Assembly (NCBI GenBank): GCA_948474755.1
Contig: CAOLHI010001137.1
Span: forward strand, 62,001 to 126,000
Length of the DNA stretch: 64,000 nucleotides
Reading direction: 5' to 3'
Source: Ctenosaura bakeri
Taxonomy: Eukaryota > Chordata > Lepidosauria > Squamata > Iguanidae
Positions 1 through 10,799 of this stretch are shown here, in pieces. Under the pieces are notes generated by a model that saw only the letters and a program-made list of their open reading frames with translations, searched no databases and was not told the DNA's origin. Each line of letters starts with the position of its first letter. The first letter of the stretch is position 1. The translations under genes were made by a program, and so were the position numbers.

Positions 1-107
1 TTCTCAGCCAAAGAGCTCTTTGGCCTCAGTAAACTACAAACCCCAGAATTCCACAGGATGTTGAAAGTGGAATAATAGCACTATAACAGTGTAGTGCGGA
101 AATGGCC
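1..107. mobile_element. PIF/Harbinger-like palindromic MITE, right part (cut by window edge)
   Basis: This is the right half of a roughly 200-bp family that recurs at 16230, 17287, 22218, 57347 and 62748. It contains the core 'actacaaaccccagaattcc' and ends in CGGAAATGGCC, the inverted counterpart of the left terminus GGCCATTTCC. It does not code. Confidence 0.8.
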
Positions 108-679
108 TATGTCAAAGCTAAACCAATGGAACTTAAAAACAACAACAGCAGCAACAACAACAACAACAACAGAGGTCACCTCCTTTGATTACACTGGACA
201 GAGGGAACAATACCATCCTATGTTATGCAGATTAATTTGTTTTGCTCAACTTTGTTCTATACACAGCAGCCCAGCATAAAAAACTTACACGGATTCCTGC
301 TCCGTTCAGCTTTTCAGACCAGCAGCCCGATACTCCATCCGACTCATAGCTATTGTTGCAAATGGAAAAATCTTTCATCTTGACAGCTCTTGCATTTCTA
401 GCCTAATTCATGTTGATCTCTGCGCACAGAAACTCCAGCTAGCTAGTTAGACACCACTTGAAATAGCTTTGGCACCTTATTTCATTGGTTGCCTTTGCTC
501 CTACACAGCTGCTAACCATGTTCCCAAGCTGCCAGCTGTCCAGTTATTTTGCAGCACATTTGACGTGTTTTTCTTTTCTTTTCTTTTTGAAGACATTTTT
601 GCTTAGGGACTAAGCAACAAGAGGTGAAAAGGTGCAGCTGGTGGATGGATGAAATACAGGTGTGCAAATTCATATCAGG
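108..679. other. Unique stretch with short AAC repeat
   Basis: No gene is seen. An AAC trinucleotide tract lies at about 137-171. The remainder is ordinary AT-rich sequence. Confidence 0.6.
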
Positions 680-790
680 CATGCTGCTGCTGTTCCTCCT
701 CCTCCTTCTTCTTTTGCTTCTTCTTTTCATCGCATGCTGCCATATCATCACTACTACTACTACTACGTCGTCATCATCATCATCTTCTTG
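680..790. repeat. Compound trinucleotide tracts (CTT/CTC and ACT/ATC)
   Basis: CTG/CTC/CTT-rich triplets are followed by ACT and then ATC triplets. Short open frames crossing this tract (leucine, threonine or serine runs) are repeat artefacts. Confidence 0.85.
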
Positions 791-940
791 CATGCTGCTG
801 TATCACCTATTCCTCCCCTGCAAGAACCTCTCACTACCAGCTCCTGGATGTCACCTTGCAGTCACGAGTCAGAAAGCTGAGACTGTAGCTTCTGTTGGTG
901 TCTTTGAACAAAACTGGAAAGAGATCCCAAAAGAGTCTTG

Positions 941-1130
941 TTGTTGGATATTGTTGTGTGCCTTCAAGTTTTTTCCAACTTATAGCTACCCTAAAGCAAG
1001 CCTATCATGAGGTTTTCTGGGCTGAGAGTGTGTGATATGCCCAAACTCACCCAGTGAGTTTTCATGGCTAAGCGGGGAATCGAACCCTGGTCTCCAGGTC
1101 ATAGTCCAACACTCAAACCACTATATTATC
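941..1130 (-). mobile_element. tRNA-derived SINE (GAAGGCACACAACAAC tail)
   Basis: On the minus strand there is a degenerate tRNA-like head with a box-B-like GGTTCGATTCCC, then the body, then a tail ending near ACTTGAAGGCACACAAC. The same family recurs throughout the window. This copy is diverged. Confidence 0.75.
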
Positions 1131-2699
1131 ACAAAGAGAGTGGCAACTTGGGAGAAGGCCTAGCAGTTCAGCTTTGTTTAAATAGCCATCAGAACATTAA
1201 ATGGTCATACAATTGGAATTAAGGAATGTTCTCCATTCTTCCTCCTCTAGGGCCATTTCACACCAGAGCTTAGAAAGTTCCGTTTTTACAAAGCAATTCA
1301 TGATCTTCATAGTTTTGCAAGTTCTCAGCAGTTTGTGTTTTATCTAAAAGTAAGTCCTTGATTTTTTTCATTTCTCAAAAGTAAGTAGAACAGATGCATT
1401 TTAGGTACTTAAACACTTAAGACAGCAGCCCAAGGAAGCAGTTAAACCACATGCAATTTCTTTGCTGTTTAGGTAAGACGTAAAGAATATCTGTGAATTT
1501 TCTCATCTTTGAGGAACAGCATCTCAAAACACACTGTACAAAAATTGTTAATTCTTTTTTAAAATATGTGATGAGATATTTCATGTTTGAGAGCTTTTGG
1601 TAAAAATGCTGCAAAGGTGCTGCTGTTTTGCACAACACCATTGCAATTTGTATAAATATAAAAAATCTCCTTCATGAAATTGTCACAGAAAAATCAAGCG
1701 ATGTAAATAAATAAATAAATAAAACACCAAAAAAGGTGTTTTTTATGAATTACAAATGCTTTTGTAATTTTGCTCAGCCAGGAGAAAGCCTGAAATTCTT
1801 TTTCTGTATGCAAAAGCAAAGCTTTGCATTCACCTTAAATTTAGCAAAGCAAAAACCACTAAAAATCACTAAAATGCTAATGTAGTCCTGCCAAGAAGCA
1901 AAGTTATTCCTTACCACGTAACAAGAATAATGTAACTTAAGTTATAACTATTTTATTTGAAAAGGGAACTAATTACAAAGTAATGCACCACGTTGCTTTA
2001 AAATTCTGGTTCTCAATTCTGTCTTCAACATCCCCATTCTATCTTAAGAGAGCCACTGTTTCAGAACCTCCGTGGACTTGGCCTCCATGAGGTGCAACAT
2101 GCCCTGTCTAATTTCTAAAATAACCTACCGTGCAGTCTTCCTGACAAAGCAGCAAATGAATCTGAGCATGGAAGAAGTCAATATTCCATGAGCTCCAGGC
2201 GCAAGTCAAATGGGCAAAAGCTTTGCACTAGAAAGTGAAGGGTGGAAATGGCGAAATGTCAGAGAATACTAAATAAGAACACGGAAGGCAGGGAGCCTGG
2301 GGACAGGCCTGCAAGTCATTTATTTAAATGCTCCTCGGAGAAGTGATAGCAGCTTCTCATCTCTTACCGGTTCCCCCAGTAGCATTTGAAAAAGGATGAA
2401 ACAGAGCATGAAAAACATGTCAGTAGCAATGCGACTGACTGAGAAAGGTGCCTAAGTAGCCACCTGGTGATTCTCTACCTACCTTCCAGAAGAAGATGAA
2501 ATTCACCCAAAGCACATTTTATTAAAAAACAACGCCTGATTTCCTGGCCCCTGCTAGGACAGCATCCCTGGTGTGGACTAAAGAGACCATCAGTTTTTGG
2601 TGGTTTCTGTAGGGCCTTTGTTGTACAAGCTTCATTACCCTTTTCATCTCTTTCCCTCTGCCATGGAGATTCTTCTCCGTGCCTTTTTAAAGATGGAGA
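1131..2699. other. Unique stretch, no gene seen
   Basis: Mostly AT-rich, with a short AAAT tract at 1705-1722. Short open frames in both directions have no recognisable domains and no splice-site support. Confidence 0.5.
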
Positions 2700-2989
2700 A
2701 ATGAGGCTGCACAGTTGTAGTGTAACCATAGTTGCTAGCCCGGATTTGTGGGATATTAGATATCACTTTGATATCAATAATTCAGCCTTCTTTACCTATT
2801 CCTCTCCACATGCTGCGAGGTCCCCCAGACAAGCTCGCAGACAGGCACGGACGCTAATGGCTGTAACATTCCACAAAAATACAGGCAGGCCAGAAATAGC
2901 CATCCCGCCGCTTCAGGAGACCTCGAGGCAAGTATCCTATTATGTATGCACGCTACTTACAAAGAATCCCCTGCCCCGAATAGGCAGCT

Positions 2990-3516
2990 TGATAAGACGA
3001 ATCCTCATCTGTCAAGCACTCTGCGTTTGCATACTGGCTACTCTATTGACAATTTGGACTTAATCATGCTAAATTCTGACCTTTTGGAGGCTTTGTCTCC
3101 AGCCTGAAACTCATTGTTTTCCCCAAATACGGACTAGCCTATGGCCACATTTCCCCCTATAAGAACCCCTGACTTTGAGAGCTTCCTCGGATCGCTCCCG
3201 ACTTCCATTCCACCTTGCTGCTGCTTTGCTTGGTGAGCCTTCCCTCAGTCCCACATACTGAGAACTTCACATCTACGAACTTCTGCTGTAGACTACCTGG
3301 ACTTCAGGACAGGTGCAGTATTACCCAAACCAGCAACTTCTCTAAAAATCCCTCTATCCCACTCCAACCTTTATTTCTTTAGTTATCTGAGTGACTGTGC
3401 TGCATACATTGATTGCATTTTAATAAAAACAATTATTATTATTTTACATCAGTTTGCTCCTTGACTTGGCCTGACCCCGTAGACATTGGGTAAAAGATCT
3501 CGCTTCGTTGCCCTGC
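2990..3516 (+). mobile_element. Probable LTR fragment (endogenous retroelement)
   Basis: A TATA-like TATAAG at 3158-3163 is followed about 260 bp later by AATAAA at 3422-3427. The segment then ends with a CATTGGG...AAAGATCTCGCT...GTTGCCC module that also occurs at the end of the LTR-like stretch near 12.75-13.04 kb. The order promoter, poly(A) signal, shared terminus suggests an LTR. The exact 5' end, TG/CA termini and target duplication could not be fixed. Confidence 0.4.
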
Positions 3517-3767
3517 CTCTCATATTGCTAGCTTGTGCTCTTTTGACTAATTTCCCCAACTTGTATAATTTGGAGCACACTTAGGTGTCCCTCACGGGAC
3601 CCCCAGAAATCAGGATAACAGTAGGACAGGGAAAGGAGCCTCAAAGATTCAGGCTGGTACTGGGGAATTATAAGCAATGGAGAGAAGTCACTGATGTCAG
3701 TTAGATGTTGCTGCCAACAGCCAACATGGTAGGGAATGTTAGGCATTGCAAATATCTGAAGATGTAG
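3517..3767. other. Unclassified stretch after LTR-like end
   Basis: No coding signal seen. It may be internal retroelement sequence or host DNA. Confidence 0.3.
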
Positions 3768-3942
3768 ACCATCTCCACATTTGACTGTTATAATGCTATT
3801 GTTCCAATTTCTACATCCTATGGAATCCTGGGGTTTGCAGTTTAGGGAGGGACCAGGCCAGGCCCCTCCCTAAACTGCAAACCCCACAATTCTATAGGAT
3901 GTTGCAAGTGGAATAATGACACTTTTAGTGCAGAAATGGCCC
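3768..3942. mobile_element. PIF/Harbinger-like palindromic MITE
   Basis: The two arms pair around a centre near 3851-3866 (AGGGAGGGACCAGG..GGCCCCTCCCT). The arms contain GGAATCCTGGGGTTTGCAG and its complement. A TAG trinucleotide borders each side (3765-3767 and 3943-3945), consistent with a 3-bp target duplication. Confidence 0.8.
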
Positions 3943-4045
3943 TAGTATTAGATATGAAGACCTAGCATTAGGGTAAAGGGTATAACTTGACCTGCCACCC
4001 AGGTCTGAAGTTGCATACCACCCTTTTTTCCCCCAGAATGCCTCT

Positions 4046-4299
4046 TGTTGTTGCTGGTTGCTGTTCTTGTTGCTTGCATTCAAGTAATTCCTGACTTATG
4101 GTGATCCTAAGATAAACCTATCACAGGATTTTCTTGGCTAGATTTGTTCAAAGGGGGATTTGCTTTTGCTTTTCTCTGAAGCTGAGAGAGTGTGACTTGT
4201 CCAAGGTCATCTAGTGGATTTCCATAGCTGACAGAGGATTTGAACCCTGGTCTCCAGAGTCACAGTTCAATGCTCAAGCCACTGTACCACACTGCCTCC
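4046..4299 (-). mobile_element. tRNA-derived SINE, nearly full length
   Basis: On the minus strand: a tRNA-like head with GTGGTACAGTGGCTTGAGC, a box-B-like GGTTCAAATCC, the CAAATCTAGCCAAGAAAATCC body, and an ACAACAA-type tail. Flanking DNA on both sides is non-coding. Confidence 0.75.
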
Positions 4300-4699
4300 A
4301 GGTCCCAATGAAGCAGGCTTCAGAGGCATTCTGTGGGAAAAGGCAGACACTGCACCTGGAAATGATCAGAGAACAGACTACGAAACAGTATAAAATGATC
4401 AGCTCAACATTTACTAAGAGTTTCTCCTCCCTGCACCAATGAAAGATGCTTCATTCCAATATTGCCAAACTGGTTTTAGCATTTCCATCTCTACTAGGAG
4501 AGGTCTTTTTTTTTAAGTTAATAGATCTAACTATGCAGGTATGAACTTTTAAAAAAGCCAGTGAATAGGTCTTAATTGCGTAAGGGCAAGCCTAAAACAA
4601 CCTTAATTCCTGACAAAGATCTCTCAATGCAATATACAGTTGCCAAGAAAGTCCAGCTACTCAAGAATGCACTTACGCTTAGAGAGAACAGAGAAGGGA
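4300..4699. other. Unique stretch
   Basis: No gene or clear repeat recognised. Confidence 0.4.
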
Positions 4700-5345
4700 A
4701 ATGGTGATGCCTGGAGATGATATCATCTGAAAGGGCTGACAGACCACAACTCCCGGATGGGAGAGACCCTATTCTCACTCCCATCACCTTTGCAGGTAGA
4801 GCTGATGGGAACATAAGATAGGGTTCAGTGGTTTCCCCTAAGTTCTGGAACTCCTAGGAAGACCAGAATGGTCCCCCTTGTTACTGTCCTTCCTGTCCTT
4901 TTTTATTCATAGAGGCTTTTAGAACTAAAGATATGTATAAAAAGGCAGTGGTGTAGGAATGGGGGGACAATGGGGGCAGTGCACCCCTGGCAGCACTTTT
5001 TTGGGGCACCATAACTCTTTGCTTGCCCTTCCCCACTCAACGTAGCCCCACCCCCAAATGTAACTCCACCTCCACTCACCATAGTCCCACCCTCGCCCCT
5101 CCTCCATGCACTCAAAGCTACGCCACTGTGACATTGACCTGTAAGAGGGTGTTGGATTGTTTTAAATTGTTCTGTTTTAACTGATCTTATTCTTTTTAAG
5201 TATATGTTTTGAATTGTTTTAGTAATGGTTTAATTCTATTCTAAAGTTGACCTTTCTACTTATATTTTAATCTGTTTAATTGGAAAGCTGCCTTTAATCC
5301 CAATCTTGGGGACAGGGCAGGGCATAAATACTACTTCCTCCTCCT
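4700..5345 (+). repeat. L2-like LINE 3' tail fragment, interrupted by a hAT-like MITE
   Basis: The stretch carries the wording typical of squamate L2-like 3' ends: an 'aagttctggaactcctaggaag' segment, then T-rich 'ttttaattgtttt'-type sequence, then a '..gggcataaata' end. The element at 4946-5128 splits it. The family name is inferred from memory of such tails. Confidence 0.45.
4946..5128. mobile_element. Short hAT-like MITE with CAGTGGYGTAG termini
   Basis: The left end reads CAGTGGTGTAGG and the right end reads CTACGCCACTG, giving inverted termini of about 11 bp at 183 bp spacing. The interior is G/C-rich with CCCCACCCC strings that create short spurious open frames on the minus strand. No clear 8-bp target duplication is visible. 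Confidence 0.55.
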
Positions 5346-5945
5346 CCTTCTCCATCATCAGCAATTAATTGAAAAATGCCTGGGGCTCTGATCTTGTGAA
5401 CTCAAGCTCTTCTGCACTGCTGTTTGCTAGAATATCTGTTATTATCCACAAGCCTTGATGCATGCAGGAGTGATTGAGTGGGTAGGCACAGTTGTTGCAT
5501 CCTTTACCCCATGGTTCATATAGAGTACCGACATCCATTAAAAAAGAGATGCCGATTGGGATTAATCAACTGGAAATAACAGTGCTGAAGCTGGTTTAGA
5601 TTTTACAACATACATTGCATTCTGACTTGAGTATAGCTGGGGTTACCATGCAGCGGTAGCATTAACAAATGGAAAACAGGGTGTCCTCTAGCTCAAAACT
5701 AAGCAAGTACCTCTCTGAATGGCTGTGTGTCAGTGTCAGACAGCTTGATAAATGAACATCTCCCTCTCCTTTTTGAAATCAATTTTTTTATGACTGATGT
5801 TGACACTTCTGGATCACTCGCCATATATTTAAAGCAATCGTGTGTGTGTGCAAACGTTTGCATTATTTTTTAAAAGTCTTATAGATGAGAAAAGATAGCG
5901 GTTCTTGTCAGATCTGATTTTCAATCATTGTTCTTTGTTTATCAG
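5346..5945. other. Unique stretch upstream of a possible exon
   Basis: No repeat family recognised. A short TG run (about 5840-5850) and AT-rich motifs are present. It could hold a conserved non-coding element, but I cannot test that. Confidence 0.35.
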
Positions 5946-6024
5946 AAAAAAGAAGAAAAAGTCAGTGAATGGGAGGCAAAACAAACCAAAAAGGAAGCAG
6001 AAGCAAGACGAGAGATCTTGCTAG
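5946..6024 (+). CDS. Candidate coiled-coil exon of an unidentified plus-strand gene
   Basis: A 79-bp segment follows an acceptor-like TTTGTTTATCAG and ends at CTAG|GTTTGA. Read from its first base it is open and lysine/glutamate-rich (contains EKVSEWEAKQTKKEAEA), a composition typical of charged coiled-coil proteins and unlike the surrounding sequence. It starts in phase 0 and leaves one base at the end. The donor is weak beyond the GT. No family was recognised. The known host exon in the window (NOX4) lies on the other strand, so this would be a different gene. It could also be a chance purine-rich stretch. Confidence 0.35.
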
Positions 6025-6057
6025 GTTTGAAGAGCTCGGTAACTTTTTTGGTGTTCT

Positions 6058-6293
6058 GGGGCTCATTCACAATACAGAACTATAGCATTGTTATTCCTCT
6101 TTAACTGCCATGGTTGCAGCCTAAGGAATCGCAGAGTTTGCAATCTGGTGAGGCACCAGAATTCTCTGTCTGATCATTTTAAATGCTTCTACCTAAAATG
6201 CAAATCCCAAGATTCCACAGGATGGAAGAATGGCAGTCAAAATGGTACAATAGTGCCACACTTCTGTAGGGCATATGGCCCTCTGGTCTGAAC
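6058..6293. mobile_element. Older relative of the palindromic MITE family
   Basis: It shows the same architecture as the PIF-like MITEs but with CTTTAACTGCCATGG and CACAATACAGAACTATAGC variants. The arms are diverged and the centre carries CAGAATTCTCTGTC. Other copies of this older group are at 15018, 21845, 30484, 36893, 39125 and 47950. Confidence 0.6.
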
Positions 6294-6599
6294 ACTGTTT
6301 GACTGTCCTGAAACCTTGCTTGTGGAAACTGTCACCAGTGCATTTAGAAAATGCTGTGTCCTTTTCCCCCTGATTTACACATTCCTGGTTGTGCTGCCTT
6401 GCTGTAATTGCACGCACACTTAACTTATTCCTGAAGAATGCTGGGGGTGGGATGAGAACGGAAGGTAATAGCTCTGCATTCTAGTTAGTGCTAGGCTGAA
6501 GTATTCAGCGCAGCCAAATAGTGTATATTTGCCAAGACAGAGGTGGATAAAAAAGGGGTCCCACTGACACTGGATTCATGTTTAGAGGAGTGGGTGAAA
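6294..6599. other. Unique stretch
   Basis: No gene or repeat recognised. Confidence 0.4.
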
Positions 6600-6607
6600 C
6601 TCTAAGA

Positions 6608-7296
6608 CAGAGCTTTCTGAACTTTTCATGTTGGTAACACACTCTTTCAACATGCATCATTTCACGACACAGTAATTCAGTTTTACCAGCAAACCAGAGG
6701 TTAAACTAACCCCTTGTAAGAGATACAGAAACAAACATAAATTGTAATAATGAAATGTATAGGGACACAACCTTTCATATATTTTTAAAAATATATGATT
6801 TATAAATAATAACATACACTTCCAAGATTGATGTCATTTACAGGTAAAAACATGTAAATATGTGCAAGAATTTTAAAAATTGAATGAAACCAATAATTAC
6901 TTACCGTTTTAAGGAGATGTATGAAGTTGATAGGTTGAACATTGCTTTTCAATATTTGGTGGAATATTAGATGAAGACACTCATAGTTCGTCATCAAGCA
7001 TTTTTAAGTTTCCACATTTCAGTGAGGAAAGACCCTGGCAAGGGTGGCAGTGGTGTGAGAGGCAGCCCCCCATCCAAGCCTGGCCTGCTGCCATCACATT
7101 CAGTGAGGAAAGACCCTTGTGAGGGTGGTGGCGACAGGAGAGGCATCCCCCCACCCGATCCTGGACCCCTGCTGTCACCCTTGGTAAGGAAAGACTCTGG
7201 CGAGAGTGGCAGCCCTTCTCTAACCAGGGACGCAAAACACCTACACACCGCAGGCGGCACACTAAGGTGTCATGGCACACCGTTTGGAAAGTCCTG
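6608..7296. mobile_element. Non-autonomous hAT-type transposon with perfect 8-bp target duplication
   Basis: The element is bounded by identical 8-bp direct repeats CTCTAAGA at 6600-6607 and 7297-7304, the size expected of hAT transposition. The termini are CAGAGCTTTCTGAAC and, reading inward from the right, CAGGACTTTCCAAAC. The left subterminal part resembles the 'gttggtaacacactctttc' ends seen in vertebrate hAT elements. No transposase is present. A short tandem array at 7021-7215 accounts for the open frames on both strands. Confidence 0.8.
7021..7215. repeat. Minisatellite of about 80 bp, roughly 2.4 copies, inside the hAT element
   Basis: Units begin AGTGAGGAAAGACCC at 7021 and 7101, with a third partial unit GTAAGGAAAGACTCT near 7186. 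Each unit carries GGCAGCCCCCC-like and CCTG-rich segments. Translation gives a repeated VRKDPGKGG-like peptide, but both strands are open, so it is judged non-coding. Confidence 0.75.
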
Positions 7297-7333
7297 CTCT
7301 AAGAAATATCAAGGATGGTGCTCTTGCACTTAC

Positions 7334-7667
7334 ATACTCTCCAATATTTCACAGATGAAAACTGGGACATATCGCCAAGTAACATCAGAGTATAGTCAAG
7401 ATGGTAGTCTTGCAGAAGAACACACAAGCTAGGAGAGGCTGCTGTAGTTTTCTTTTCCCTAAGCCCACTAGGAAGGCAAGATTCTGCCACCCCTCCTCCA
7501 TGCTGAGTTAATTGAGTGCAAACTACTTTTGTACTTTGAATTCTATTTGCAATAATTGAAGTAGGAGGAGGAGAGAGAAACCGGAATTTTTAAAAGCAGC
7601 TGAAAAAATGAGACAATGGAGGATTAATCAAGACTGTCCCTGCCAAATCAGGACAGTTAGAGGGAAT
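7334..7667 (+). mobile_element. CCTCCAAC-ended repeat family, copy 1
   Basis: This family of about 350 bp starts YACCCTCCAACATTTC and ends GGACAGTTGGAGGGTA, so its ends are short inverted repeats. This copy begins TACTCTCCAATATTTC and ends GGACAGTTAGAGGG. Related copies lie at 21206, 28793, 34600 (minus) and 37028. The superfamily is not known to me. Confidence 0.6.
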
Positions 7668-8599
7668 GCATTTATAGCTGCAGTGAAAGTTTTTTTTCCT
7701 TTCTTTTATACAGTCTTGCTTTGAAAAGTTTGTGGGTTCATTGTCCCAGCCAGATTTGTGCCACATAACTGTTCAAACTGTCAGCTTGTTTTTTTTGGGT
7801 TTTTTGGTCATTTTCTAACTTTCTTAAATCTCAATCTTAAATCTCAAACTCTCCTCACCAATTTTTTGGAAAGTTTGAGAATTTTAGTATGTTTTTGTCA
7901 AAAATGATCCAAATACACTTACCAGCTATCTCTACTATGCAAATCCAATAGTTACAGCCACTTCTACTCTAGAAAGAGGCATATTCAGGAAAGGGCCATG
8001 GAGGTCCAGTGTAATCTAGTGGTGGAATTTTCTCCTGCAAAGAGTGTAACATGCTTATTGGCCCTTACTGTTCTCAACTCATCTCCCACTGCCATTTGCA
8101 TCTTCCCAAATGTTTTGTCCTCTGCTCTTTCTTTTAAATTCACTTCCCAATCACTTATGTTACTTCCAGACATTTAAAATAACCCTGTAGGAAGAATTAT
8201 TTTCTAACCTCATTATCTGTGAAAAAAAAAAGTCATAATCATAATGTATGTACACTTCTTGAAGCTTCTCCTAAACATCTCGTTTACTAGATGAAAATAA
8301 AAACTGTGTTTTTAATACTGCAGCAAATTTGGCCATAAAAGTGATGGGAGACTCTGGTAGAAAGTGAAAAACAACTGGGGTTCTGGATGCAAACCCACAG
8401 GCTGCTTGTTACCCACCCTTATTCAACACTACACAAAGGGGAAAAAAGCAGAAGCAGATAGAAAAGTGAGTGGAGAAGGCCTTTTGTACCTTCCATGGCC
8501 TCCCATTTTGAGTCTAAACATTTCTAAAAATTTTGTTCAGGTCCAGGCCATTGGAAAATATGGCTTTGGCTCAGGCTAACTGACAGACCATCTCCTCTC
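7668..8599. other. Unique stretch
   Basis: No gene seen. Short homopolymer runs are present. Confidence 0.4.
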
Positions 8600-9215
8600 C
8601 CACATACTATGAGCCTGCCCCGACTCTGAGATCCTCGAGCGAGGCCCTTCTCTCAGTCCCACCACTTTCACAGGGACATCTGCTGGGGACCTGTGATAAG
8701 ACTTTATTGGTGGTTCCCTAAACTTTGCAACTTCCTTCCTAGGGAGGTTAGAATGGCCCTCCACCTTGGTGTCCTTCTGGTTGTGTAAGCGAGAAAAGGT
8801 TTCAGGACCTTGGATAGCACTTCCTCAGCTCTCCCCCAGTCTACTCTGCAAGGCTGCTAGAGATTCAGCACCCTGGACAGTTTGATTTGCGGAGGGCATT
8901 GCCTGTTTAAAAGTCCAAGCTGTCAGAAGATTTCTAAAGGAACTCTTCTCTTTCACTCTATTTCCTTAACTAACTTAACCATCATCAGCTGGCAAGAGAC
9001 CCTCCCTCCATTCCAATTGCTGCTCCTGTGGTGTCTGAGGGAGAAGGAGAACAGCCGCAAACTGCTGAGCTTCCTACCCCACCATTCCTTTTTCCTTATG
9101 TATCATGTCTTATTTAGACTGTAAGACTGAGGGCAGGGAACTGTGAAACTAGTTAATTGTAAGCAACTCTGGGAATCTTTGTGGTTGAAGGTTGGGGCAT
9201 AAAGAAGAAAGCTAT
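8600..9215 (+). repeat. L2-like LINE 3' fragments
   Basis: Segments 'ctttgcaacttccttcctagg' and later 'gactgtaagactgagggcaggg...ttgtaagcaactctggg' match the pattern of squamate L2-like tails. The segment ends next to ATGT/AAAT simple repeats at 9225-9256. The intervening sequence is unassigned. Confidence 0.4.
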
Positions 9216-9349
9216 GTATAGACATATGTATGTATGTATGTATAAATAAATAAATGGCTTTTAATAGTGTGCTGCACTGATTTAAACTGCATTGTTTTAA
9301 AATTGCTTATTTTTAATCATATGTTTTAAACTGTTTTATATTATTGATA

Positions 9350-9521
9350 GTTTGCTGTTGTGTGCCTTCAAGTCGTTTCTAACTTATGGCAACCCTAAGG
9401 TGAACTTATCATGGGGTTTTCTGGGGCTGAGAGTATGTGACACACCCAAGGTCATCCAGTGGGCTTCCATGGCTGAGTGGAGAAGTTCAATGCTCAAACC
9501 ATAACACCATACTGGCTCTTT
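9350..9521 (-). mobile_element. tRNA-derived SINE
   Basis: A minus-strand copy with tail ACTTGAAGGCACACAAC and body TTAGGGTTGCCATAAGTTAG. The tRNA-like head is partly deleted (box B is missing after GAGTGG). Confidence 0.75.
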
Positions 9522-9524
9522 AAC

Positions 9525-9630
9525 GCTGACCTTTTATATGTTTTTACTGCACTTCATTTGTTTCGGTCTGTAACCTTCCTTGAGTCCGAGTTCCAAGAAC
9601 AGGTGGGATATAAATAAAGTTAACAACCAG
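9525..9630 (+). repeat. L2-like LINE terminal tail
   Basis: The sequence 'gtaaccttccttgagtcc...aggtgggatataaataaag' matches the GGCGGGATATAAATAAA style of L2-like LINE ends. Confidence 0.45.
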
Positions 9631-9826
9631 AATAACAAACTCCGTTCAGCTTGACCCTAACCCTTAAGCCAGAATTCCAGCAGTCCCGGGGACTAGCATT
9701 AATGTGTGTTTGATTGCTGCAGAATTTCTTGAAAGAACTCAGTACAGTGTGTGTATGTGTGTCTATTTCTTAGCTTGTTTGCTAATGAGCTGTGATGCCT
9801 ATGACTCATATCTCATAATGAGCAAA

Positions 9827-9828
<2 letters not shown>

Positions 9829-9874
<46 letters not shown>
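9829..9874. repeat. (ATCT)n microsatellite
   Basis: About 11 to 12 perfect ATCT units. The open frame across it with a repeated YLSI peptide is an artefact. Confidence 0.95.
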
Positions 9875-10799
9875 GCATGCTGCAACAAATGACTTATGTT
9901 ACAAATGGCTTAGCATAACACATGGAAAGCCTTCCCTTTTAGCTGCCTAAGTGTGGCTGACTCTGCTTACACAGTGAAGGCACACAAGTACACGCACATG
10001 TACCAGTCAGTCACTCGTGTCAAAGAAAGGTGCACCTTCAGCCAATCTTGTTGCTTGGCTATAATGAGGGCCTATTATCATTTCAAAGAGCGCTGCAGCG
10101 CAATAATCTAAGCAGCATGAGATTATGGTTCAAAGAATTGTAGTTTTCAGAGAGAGAGAATACCCACTGATTCTGTGGAATTGAACAAGGAGTTGGAAAT
10201 GTTTAGCAGATCGAGCCATTAGCTACCAGGAGACACTAGACTGGATGCAATAACAGCAGGGAAGCTGATCTTTGCATGTAATTATAGAGTCTAAAATCCT
10301 GTTGTTGTTGTTTTAAACATATATATTCAGAAGTTTAAAGGGGCTACTGCTATTGAAATTCACTAGCAAAATGAACTGCTTTTCCTTCTTAAAAAATTCA
10401 CAAAGCGTGTCAAGAATTTTCTAGGCATACAAAAGAGATGTACTCACCTATCCCAAAGCGGGTAAGTATTTTTCTAATGGTTTCCAATCAGAGCTTGAAG
10501 AAATTATTTTATTTTTTTCCTCAAGAACAACCCCCCAAACTAAACATTCTAGTTAATAGGATTCTGGGAGCTCTGGTCCACAAAAATAACATTTCCACGT
10601 TCTGAAGGTGAATGATACAGTAGGTACCTCCTCAAGCCATAAATCTCAGCTGGGAGAAGACAGAAGGTGAGTGGGGAGAATGGTGTGATTCCCCTAAATC
10701 CTGTGCACAGCTAGAAAGGTGAGGGGGAAGCACAGAAAACTTACTTCTATCAAGGGAAGGGGGATGGAGGGACAGCTAGCTAGCTAGCTTGCTGATTGA
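9875..10799. other. Unique stretch
   Basis: No gene seen. A GCTAGCTAGCTAGC tract occurs near 10776. Confidence 0.4.

Noticed and set aside
512..1010. Frames with poly-Leu, poly-Ser, poly-Thr and poly-Asp runs
   Set aside because: They are translations of the trinucleotide tracts at 680-790.
6971..7432. 153-codon frame with repeated VRKDPGKGG-like units
   Set aside because: The frame crosses a minisatellite inside a hAT element and continues past the element into another repeat, so it cannot be a gene. The minus strand is also open.
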